This document shows, piece by piece, positions 1 to 5,752 of a DNA stretch of 5,752 nt. The stretch comes from Anaeromyxobacteraceae bacterium. Its GTDB lineage: Bacteria > Myxococcota > Myxococcia > Myxococcales > Anaeromyxobacteraceae. Location: assembly GCA_027349605.1 (NCBI GenBank), contig DAIEMM010000036.1:1-5752 (forward strand), given 5' to 3'. The notes beneath the pieces were generated by a model that saw only the letters and a list, made by a program, of their open reading frames with translations, had not been told where the DNA came from and ran no database searches. Every line of letters begins with the position of its first letter. The first letter of the stretch is position 1. The translations under genes and the position numbers were made by a program.

Positions 1-369
1 GCGGCGGTGGTCTTCCTCCCGCCCGCGGTGCTCCACTACGAGGTGAAGCAGGTGGTCCGCGACTACGGCAACCAGGCGGTCAAGAACCCGGACGACGAGC
101 AGCTCCTGCGGGGCATGGTCCAGAAGATCCGGTCCCTCGACGACGTCGAGGTGATCGACGAGGCCGGCCGGAAGGTGCGGCTGCCGGTGGTGGACCTGCA
201 CCAGGAGGACGTCCTCTGGGAGCGCACCGCCGACCCACCGTCCCTGCACGTCGTCTTCGAGTACCCGCGCACGCTCGAGCTGCCCTGGCTGGACCGGGTC
301 GTCGAGCGCGTGTACCGGGTGGACCTGACCATGGACCTGACGCGCCCGGACTGGGGACCGGCGCGGTGA
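1..369 (+). CDS. 3' end of a gene for a small, probably membrane-anchored protein of unknown function (5'-truncated)
   Basis: The frame is open from the first base to the TGA at 367-369, giving 122 residues with no convincing start, so the true start lies upstream of the window. The first residues (AAVVFLPPAVLHY) look like the end of a hydrophobic, possibly transmembrane, segment. A soluble mixed alpha/beta region follows: a charged helical stretch (about residues 14-46), then strand-like segments (VEVIDEAG, VRLPVVDL, SLHVVFEYPRTLEL, YRVDLTMDL). The layout, an N-terminal membrane helix plus a small extracytoplasmic domain, resembles DUF4845-type proteins, but I cannot assign a family. The gene ends 22 bases before pyrR and may be cotranscribed with it. 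I see no enzymatic motif. The open frame, codon use and spacing make a real gene likely; its function is unknown. Confidence 0.75.
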   Translation, partial: AAVVFLPPAVLHYEVKQVVRDYGNQAVKNPDDEQLLRGMVQKIRSLDDVEVIDEAGRKVRLPVVDLHQEDVLWERTADPPSLHVVFEYPRTLELPWLDRVVERVYRVDLTMDLTRPDWGPAR

Positions 370-370
370 C

Positions 371-391
371 GGGGGAGGGGAGCGCGAGGAC
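371..391 (+). promoter_or_regulatory. Short spacer with the pyrR ribosome binding site
   Basis: This purine-rich spacer contains GGGGGAGGGGAG at 371-382, which places a Shine-Dalgarno-like AGGGGAG about 9 bases before the ATG at 392. A second GAGGA at 386-390 is too close to the start to be used. Together with the 5' gene it leaves no room for a dedicated leader or attenuator in front of pyrR. Confidence 0.6.
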
Positions 392-928
392 ATGAACGCC
401 GAGGCCGTGGAGCGGGCGGTGCAGCGGATCGCCCACGAGGTGCTGGAGCGGGCACGAGCGCAGGGATCGCTGGAGAAGCTGGCCTTCGTGGGGATCCGGC
501 GGGGAGGCGTTCCGCTCGCCGAGCGGATCCGCGCCGAGATCGGCAAGGTGACCGGGGCGCCACCGCCGCTGGGAACGCTCGACATCGCCCTCTACCGGGA
601 CGACCTGGCGCAGCGGGGCGCGTCGCCGGTGGTCGGACCCACCGACGTTCGCTTCCCGCTCGAGGGGCGGACCATCGTCCTCGCCGACGACGTCCTCTAC
701 ACCGGGCGCACCATCCGAGCCGCCCTGGACGAGCTCGTCGACTTCGGGCGGCCGCGCCGCGTCTGGCTGGCGGTGCTGGTCGACCGCGGGGGGCGGGAGC
801 TTCCCATCTCCGCCGACTTCGCCGGTGCCCGGCTGGAGGTCCCGGAGGGGGACGACGTCCAGGTGCGCTGGCGAGAGAACGGGGCCGCCGAGGATTCGGT
901 CGTGGTCCGCGAGGGGAGGAAGCCGTGA
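392..928 (+). CDS. pyrR: PyrR-family uracil phosphoribosyltransferase / pyr operon regulator homologue
   Basis: The 178-residue protein belongs to the type I phosphoribosyltransferase fold. PyrR proteins convert uracil and PRPP to UMP, and in Bacillus they also bind pyr mRNA to cause attenuation. The N-terminal signature RIAHEVLER (residues 12-20) is followed by VGIRRGGVPLAERI (33-46), the PRPP-binding loop IVLADDVLYTGRT (95-107) and the PyrR-type segment DRGGRELPISADFAG (131-145). Length is normal (B. subtilis PyrR is about 181 residues). The PRPP site is intact, but several residues matching the B. subtilis RNA-contact set are changed: the usual DRGHRELPIR reads DRGGRELPIS, and the GKNxPTS segment reads GARLEVP. 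I infer that the enzymatic role is retained and that Bacillus-type RNA binding is doubtful. It is the first gene of the overlapping pyr cluster, and its stop overlaps the pyrB start. Family assignment is firm; regulatory function is open. Confidence 0.93.
   Translation: MNAEAVERAVQRIAHEVLERARAQGSLEKLAFVGIRRGGVPLAERIRAEIGKVTGAPPPLGTLDIALYRDDLAQRGASPVVGPTDVRFPLEGRTIVLADDVLYTGRTIRAALDELVDFGRPRRVWLAVLVDRGGRELPISADFAGARLEVPEGDDVQVRWRENGAAEDSVVVREGRKP
911..928 (+). promoter_or_regulatory. pyrB ribosome binding site and GTGA stop/start overlap
   Basis: A strong purine run, GAGGGGAGGA (911-920), lies inside the end of pyrR, 4 bases before a GTG at 925. The GTG shares bases with the pyrR TGA (926-928). 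This supports the GTG as the pyrB start and implies translational coupling. Confidence 0.7.
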
Positions 929-1878
929 TCGGTCGCCATCGTCACCTCATCGGGCTGGAGGGGCTCTCCCGCGAGGAGATCCTGCAGGTGCTCGACCTGG
1001 CCACCTCCATGAAGGAGGTCCTGTCGCGGCCCGTGAAGAAGGTCCCGTCCCTGCGAGGGAAGAACGTGGTGAACCTGTTCTTCGAGACCTCCACGCGGAC
1101 CCGGAGCTCGTTCGAGATCGCCGCCAAGGTGCTCTCGGCCGACGCCCTGAACTGGACGGCGGCCCAGTCGTCCACGACGAAGGGCGAGACGCTTCTCGAC
1201 ACCGCCAAGAACCTCGAGGCCATGCGCCCCGACGTCCTGGTGGTCCGCCACTCCGCCAGCGGCGCTCCCAACTTCCTGGCGCGGCACGTGGGCTGCTCGG
1301 TGGTCTCCGCCGGCGACGGCGCCCACGAGCACCCCAGCCAGGGTCTGCTCGACTGCTTCACCCTGCGGGAGCGCTTCGGAAGCCTGGAGGGGCGCACCGT
1401 GGCCATCGTCGGCGACATCAGCCACTCCCGGGTGGCCCGCTCCGACCTCCACTCCCTCCCCAAGCTGGGGGCGAAGGTCCGCCTGTGCGGGCCGCCCACC
1501 ATGATCCCGCTGGGGGTGGAGCGGCTCGGGGCCACCGTGCACCACGACCTGCGCACCGCGGTCGAGGGGGTCGACGCGGTCGTCATGCTGCGCATCCAGC
1601 ACGAGCGCATCGGCGACCCGCTCATCCCCAACACCCGCGAGTACTCGAAGTTCTGGGGGCTCAACGCCAAGAAGGCCGCCGAGTGGCTCGAGCCCGGGGC
1701 GGTCATCCTCCACCCCGGCCCCATCAACCGCGGCGTCGAGCTCTCCTCCGACGTGGCGGACGGGCCGCGCAGCGTCATCCTCGACCAGGTCCAGAACGGA
1801 GTGGCCGTCCGGATGGCCATCCTCTACCTCCTCGCCGGCGGCGCCGGAGAGGACCGCCCGGAGAAGGTCTCGGCATGA
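925..1878 (+). CDS. pyrB: Aspartate carbamoyltransferase catalytic subunit
   Basis: This enzyme condenses carbamoyl phosphate and L-aspartate to N-carbamoyl-L-aspartate, the committed step of UMP synthesis in the cytoplasm. The 317-residue length is typical. The N-terminal carbamoyl-phosphate domain carries FFETSTRTRSSFE (52-64, with the STRTR phosphate-binding loop at 56-60), the mobile-loop lysine in TTKGETL (84-90, K86) and HPSQGLLD (136-143). The C-terminal aspartate domain carries VAIVGDISHSRVARS (159-173), the RxQ motif in MLRIQHER (221-228) and HPGPINRG (263-270). All key residues I can check are present. The GTG start overlaps the pyrR stop and has a strong Shine-Dalgarno run; the protein begins MIGRHRHLIGLEGLS, as expected for the family. 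No pyrI regulatory-subunit gene is nearby. The adjacent full-length pyrC suggests a class in which PyrB associates with dihydroorotase (as in Aquifex); that is inference. Confidence 0.97.
   Translation: MIGRHRHLIGLEGLSREEILQVLDLATSMKEVLSRPVKKVPSLRGKNVVNLFFETSTRTRSSFEIAAKVLSADALNWTAAQSSTTKGETLLDTAKNLEAMRPDVLVVRHSASGAPNFLARHVGCSVVSAGDGAHEHPSQGLLDCFTLRERFGSLEGRTVAIVGDISHSRVARSDLHSLPKLGAKVRLCGPPTMIPLGVERLGATVHHDLRTAVEGVDAVVMLRIQHERIGDPLIPNTREYSKFWGLNAKKAAEWLEPGAVILHPGPINRGVELSSDVADGPRSVILDQVQNGVAVRMAILYLLAGGAGEDRPEKVSA
1860..1878 (+). promoter_or_regulatory. pyrC ribosome binding site and ATGA stop/start overlap
   Basis: GGAGAAGG (1860-1867) sits 7 bases before the ATG at 1875, and the ATG shares bases with the pyrB TGA at 1876-1878. 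This fixes the pyrC start against the much longer upstream open frame, which runs through pyrB in another phase and is not a real extension. Confidence 0.7.
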
Positions 1879-3178
1879 GCAATCCGAAGGACGTGGTCGT
1901 CATCCAGGGCGGTCGGGTCATCGATCCGCACGGCGGAGTCGACGGGATCCGCAGCGTGGTCCTGCGCGACGGCAAGGTCGCGGAGGTCTCCGAGCGGGTC
2001 GAGGCGCCCTCGGGAGCGCTCGTGGTCGACGCGCGGGGCAAGTGGGTCACCCCGGGCTTCGTCGACCTCCACGTGCACCTGCGCGAGCCGGGGCAGGAGT
2101 ACAAGGAGTCCATCGCCACCGGCACGCGGGCCGCGGTGGCGGGCGGGTTCACCTCCGTCTGCGCCATGCCCAACACGGTCCCCGCCAACGACAACACCAG
2201 CGTGACCGAGCTCATGCTGGCCCGCGCCGCCTCCGCCGGCCTGGCCCGTGTCTACCCGGTCGGGGCGGTCACCAAGGGTCGAAAGGGCGAGGAGCTGGCC
2301 GAGTACGGCGAGCTCCGGGCGGCGGGCTGCGTGGCCCTCTCCGACGACGGGAGCCCGGTGATGTCGTCGGGGCTCATGCGGCGCGCCCTCGAGTACTCGC
2401 GCGCCTTCGGCCTGCCCATCGCCGTCCACGAGGAGGACCTCCACCTCGTGGGCAAGGGGGTCATGAACGAGGGAGCCACGGCCACCCGGCTCGGCCTGAA
2501 GGGAGTCCCGGCGCAGGCGGAGGACGTCATGGTCCTGCGCGACCTGTCGCTCCTCGAGCTCACCGGCGGTCGCCTGCACCTCTGCCACCTCTCCACCGCC
2601 GGCAGCGTCCGGGCGTTGCGGGAGGCCAGGCGACGGGGCCTGCCGGTCACGGCCGAGGTGACGCCGCACCACCTGGCGCTCACCGAGGAGGACGTGGCGG
2701 CCAGCGACTACGACCCGGACTTCAAGATGAACCCGCCGCTCCGCACCGCGGAGGACGCGAAGGCGCTCCTCGAGGGGCTCGCCGACGGGACCATCGACGC
2801 CATCGCCACCGACCACGCCCCGCACTCCCCGGAGGAGAAGAAGCTCGAGTTCGACGCCGCGCTGAACGGCGTCCTCGGGCTCGAGACCGCCTTCCCGGTC
2901 TGCCTGGCGCGGGTCCGGGAGGGGTTCCTCACCGAGAAGCGGCTCGTCGAGGCGCTCACCGTGGGCCCGGCCCGGTGCTTCGGCCTCCCCGGCGGAACGC
3001 TCGCCCGGGGCGCGCCCGGCGACGTCGCGGTCCTCGACCCGACGGCATCCTGGGTGGTCGATCCCATGCGGGGGTTCAGCAAGAGCCGCAACACCCCGTG
3101 GAAGGGGCGGACGCTCACCGGACGGTGCACCCACGCCTTCGTGGGCGGCCGCCTCGTCCACGAGACCGGGGATCCCCG

Positions 3179-3182
<4 letters not shown>
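1875..3182 (+). CDS. pyrC: Dihydroorotase, type I (metal-dependent amidohydrolase)
   Basis: This enzyme catalyses reversible cyclisation of N-carbamoyl-L-aspartate to L-dihydroorotate, the third step of UMP synthesis. It has 435 residues, the size of the type I family rather than the roughly 350-residue E. coli type. Metal-site motifs appear in order: VDLHVHLREPG (63-73; H66 and H68), SDDGSP (156-161; D158), VHEE (184-187; H185), LHLCHLSTAG (234-243; H238) and the catalytic aspartate in IATDHAPHSPEEK (310-322; D313). The substrate-binding signature AMPNTVPANDN (97-107) is also present. Spacing matches the Aquifex/Bacillus enzymes, so this is an active dihydroorotase, unlike the inactive PyrC-like proteins (PyrC') that accompany PyrB in Pseudomonas. 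The C-terminus closes the small beta domain (GDVAVLDP, then RNTPWKGRTLTGRC). The start overlaps pyrB and the stop overlaps carA, so expression is coupled to both. Confidence 0.97.
3167..3178 (+). repeat. 12-base perfect palindrome directly before the carA start
   Basis: CGGGGATCCCCG reads the same on both strands and ends on the base before the carA ATG at 3179. It contains the only Shine-Dalgarno-like bases (GGGGA) available to carA. It also encodes the last residues of PyrC, so it may be coincidental in such GC-rich DNA. Confidence 0.35.
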
Positions 3183-4296
<1,114 letters not shown>

Positions 4297-4300
<4 letters not shown>

Positions 4301-4959
4301 CCCTGACGGAACTGCACGACCGGCTCCTCGCCTGGGCGGGCGCGGAGGAGCGCCAGCCCTGGCTTCTCGAGGCCCGCCGGGCCTGGTTCGCGCGGGTGGG
4401 GGAGCCGCACGAGGAGGACAAGAGCTACGAGCACCGCATGAACGGGCTGCTCGAGCACTACCTGTACGATTACCGGCCCGACGGGACGAACCGCACCATC
4501 GACCTCTTCCTCCGGGACGGGGCCGGGGACTTCACCACCGACGAGCGGGCCCAGATGCGCGAGCTGGGCCGCAGCCGCAGGGCCCTCTTCGAGGTCCGAC
4601 GGATCCGGCCGGGCTCGATGGAGCTGGAGGAGGTCGTGGGGGGCGCCCGCCACGAGGTGGTGGAACGGCGCGCGGTGGTGGCGCTCGCCAAGGGGGACAT
4701 CTTCGAGGCGCGGCTCCTGCCCCACGACGGCAAGCTGCACTTCGCGGCTGCCTTCGTCTACCACCCGCGGGAGGTGCGCCGCGCCATCCTCAAGGAGGCG
4801 AAGCGCCTCGTCGACGCGACGCCCCCTGGGCAGGCGGCCGACGGAGACGAATTCCTGGCGCAGCTCTCCCGGATGGCGCTAAGGCTCGAGCGTTACCGCA
4901 ACGTGCGGGTCGAGTCGATCTACGACTTCGACGCGCCCCAGGGACGAAACGCCGTCTGA
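4297..4959 (+). CDS. Conserved-looking hypothetical protein coupled to carA
   Basis: This 220-residue soluble protein has no signal peptide or membrane segment, and I cannot name its family. It starts with an amphipathic helical region (TELHDRLLAWAGAEE, then PWLLEARRAWFARVG at 21-35). An aromatic and acidic block follows, SYEHRMNGLLEHYLYDYRPDG (43-63), then TIDLFLRD (67-74), DERAQMRELGRSRRALFEVR (82-101), a probable beta-rich region (VVERRAVVALAKGDIFEARLLPHDGKLHFAAAFVYHPREV, within 121-160) and a C-terminal helical region (RRAILKEAKRLVD, EFLAQLSRMALRLERYRNVR). The pattern reminds me of uncharacterised proteins in myxobacteria; that is recollection, not a search result. I see no catalytic motif, cysteine cluster or nucleotide-binding loop. 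The GTG overlaps the carA stop, so it is very likely cotranslated with the pyr genes. Codon use matches its neighbours. The gene is almost certainly real; its role, in pyrimidine metabolism or otherwise, is unknown. Confidence 0.85.
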
Positions 4960-4968
4960 GCGCCGTCC

Positions 4969-4974
4969 GGAAGG
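4969..4974 (+). promoter_or_regulatory. Ribosome binding site of the PAS/kinase gene
   Basis: GGAAGG lies 5 bases before the ATG at 4980, in the 20-base gap after the preceding gene. It supports this start. No promoter or terminator is visible in the gap, so the kinase may ride on the upstream transcript. Confidence 0.6.
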
Positions 4975-4979
4975 CGGCC

Positions 4980-5417
4980 ATGGACTTCTCCCTCCTCGAG
5001 TTCGTTCCCGACGGGATCGTGGTCGCCGACCCGGGCGGGACGATCGTCTACGCCAACGCCACGGCGGTGGACCTCTTCGGCTGGGAGCGGGAGGAGCTGG
5101 TCGGCCAGGCGGTGGAGGTGCTCCTGCCGGCGCGCCACCGGGGCGCCCACGTCGGGCTGCGGCGCGCGTACCACGACGCCCCCCGTCCGCGTCCCATGGG
5201 GCTGGGCACCGACCTCGCCGCCCTGCGCAAGGACGGCAGCGAGTTCCCGGCGGAGATCAGCCTGTCGCCGCTCCGCTCCGGCGGGACCACCTGGGCCGTG
5301 GCCGCGGTCCGCGACGCCACCGAGCGGCGGAGGGTCGAGGCCAAGGCGTTGCTCTACCGGCAGGCGAAGGAGGAGGTCCGGGCCCGGGACGAGTTCCTCT
5401 CGGTGGCCTCCCACTAG
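4980..5417 (+). CDS. PAS-domain sensor histidine kinase, N-terminal part, ended by an in-frame amber codon
   Basis: As written, the frame gives 145 residues: one cytoplasmic PAS domain (about residues 4-118), a short helical linker and the start of a HisKA dimerisation domain. PAS signatures are PDGIVVADPGGTIVYANATA (10-29), LFGWEREELVGQ (32-43), RPRPMGLGTDLAALRKDGSE (69-88), FPAEISLSP (89-97) and the closing RDATERRRVEAKA (111-123). The linker LYRQAKEEVRARDEFLSVASH (125-145) leads into the H-box and stops exactly on the phosphoacceptor His145, where the family normally continues ELRTP. The next codon is TAG (5415-5417), and LRTPVTALHV resumes in the same frame. There is no transmembrane segment, so any signal is sensed inside the cell; the ligand cannot be told. 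If the stop is real the product is a PAS-only fragment without kinase activity. Alternatives are a one-base sequencing error or a recent nonsense mutation. Confidence 0.85.
   Translation: MDFSLLEFVPDGIVVADPGGTIVYANATAVDLFGWEREELVGQAVEVLLPARHRGAHVGLRRAYHDAPRPRPMGLGTDLAALRKDGSEFPAEISLSPLRSGGTTWAVAAVRDATERRRVEAKALLYRQAKEEVRARDEFLSVASH
5415..5417 (+). other. Amber codon replacing the H-box glutamate codon
   Basis: The H-box reads S-V-A-S-H-TAG-L-R-T-P. One base change (GAG to TAG at 5415) accounts for it. All six upstream genes end in TGA, so this is the only TAG acting as a stop in the window, although four of those TGAs are constrained by the stop/start overlaps. Confidence 0.9.
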
Positions 5418-5752
5418 CTCCGCACCCCGGTCACCGCGCTGCACGTCCAGCTCCAGATGCTGCGGCGGGTGGTGGAGCGGATGGGCGCCCCGGGCCCGGT
5501 CCGGGAGAGGGTCCAGTCGCTCGACCAGCAGGTCCGCCGCCTGTCCGGGCTGGTAGAGGCCCTGCTCGACCTCTCGCGCATCCGGCTGGGCCGCATGGAG
5601 CTCCTGCGCGAGGAGGTGGACGTGTCCGAGCTGGCGCGGGAGGTGGCCGCGCCCTACCAGGCCGACCTCGACCTGGCGCGCGGCTCGTCGGTCCGGGTGA
5701 TCGCCGCGGGGCCGGTGATCGCCTCCCTCGACCGGGTCCGGATCGAGCAGGT
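5418..5752 (+). pseudogene. Histidine kinase remainder (HisKA and start of ATP-binding domain), same frame past the amber codon, 3'-truncated
   Basis: The kinase frame stays open from the codon after TAG to the window edge: 111 residues plus two bases, without another stop. It begins LRTPVTALHVQLQMLRRVV, the second half of the H-box and HisKA helix 1. It continues with helix 2 ending LSGLVEALLDLSRIRLGRME (about 42-61 after the stop), then LLREEVDVSELAREV, typical of the X-region and linker. The last residues, IASLDRVRIEQV, are the usual lead into the N-box of the HATPase_c domain, which lies beyond the window. Codon use is as GC-rich as in intact neighbours and no second lesion is seen, so the frame has not decayed. 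An internal start (for example ATG at 5457) would lack the phosphoacceptor histidine, so separate translation would not give a self-phosphorylating kinase. Read with 4980-5417, this is one interrupted gene. Confidence 0.8.

Noticed and set aside
697..1820. Minus-strand open frames opposite pyrR and pyrB
   Set aside because: They are shadows of clear pyrR and pyrB coding sequence with no independent domain signature or plausible ribosome site.
825..1874. Long upstream extension of the pyrC frame (350 extra codons)
   Set aside because: It overlaps pyrB in another phase, and its translation is a low-complexity Arg/Pro/Gly string typical of GC-rich shadow frames. The ATG at 1875 has a good ribosome site and the expected family N-terminus.
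2042..3178. Upstream extension of the carA frame inside pyrC
   Set aside because: The translation is Arg/Gly/Pro/Ala-rich nonsense; CarA homology begins exactly at the ATG at 3179.
4960..4979. Possible terminator or promoter between the unknown gene and the kinase
   Set aside because: The 20-base gap holds only a ribosome site; CCGTCCGGAAGGCGG does not form a convincing terminator hairpin and no T-tract follows.
5415..5417. Pyrrolysine or other programmed recoding at the amber codon
   Set aside because: The position is normally Glu or Asp in histidine kinase H-boxes, and Pyl is known mainly from methylamine methyltransferases. With no local structure or tRNA gene in view, an error or point mutation is simpler.

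Overview
The window is a compact, one-strand (+) stretch of very GC-rich bacterial DNA in which third codon positions are almost always G or C. Gene content, composition and protein style suggest a myxobacterium-like organism (Myxococcota, perhaps near Anaeromyxobacter). That placement is inference, because no rRNA or other phylogenetic marker is present.

Layout: (1) 1-369, the 3' end of a gene for a small, probably membrane-anchored protein of unknown function, cut by the left edge. (2) 392-4300, a pyrimidine operon in the order pyrR (uracil phosphoribosyltransferase/regulator family), pyrB (aspartate carbamoyltransferase), pyrC (type I dihydroorotase), carA (glutaminase subunit of carbamoyl-phosphate synthetase). 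(3) 4297-4959, an unrecognised 220-residue protein whose GTG start overlaps the carA stop. (4) From 4980 to the right edge, a PAS-domain sensor histidine kinase whose frame is broken by one amber codon inside the H-box, directly after the phosphoacceptor histidine. The window ends at the start of the ATP-binding domain.

Four consecutive junctions (pyrR/pyrB, pyrB/pyrC, pyrC/carA, carA/unknown) are 4-base GTGA or ATGA overlaps, so the five genes are almost certainly one translationally coupled transcript. CarA supplies ammonia for carbamoyl phosphate, PyrB joins carbamoyl phosphate to aspartate, PyrC closes the ring to dihydroorotate, and PyrR salvages uracil to UMP. carB, pyrD, pyrE and pyrF are not in the window.

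No mobile element, CRISPR array, RNA gene or convincing terminator was seen, and no gap between genes exceeds 22 bases. I did not find a novel multi-gene system. The points most worth a second look are the amber codon in the kinase H-box, the PyrR that keeps its PRPP site but lacks several residues needed for RNA binding in Bacillus, and the unknown protein coupled to carA.
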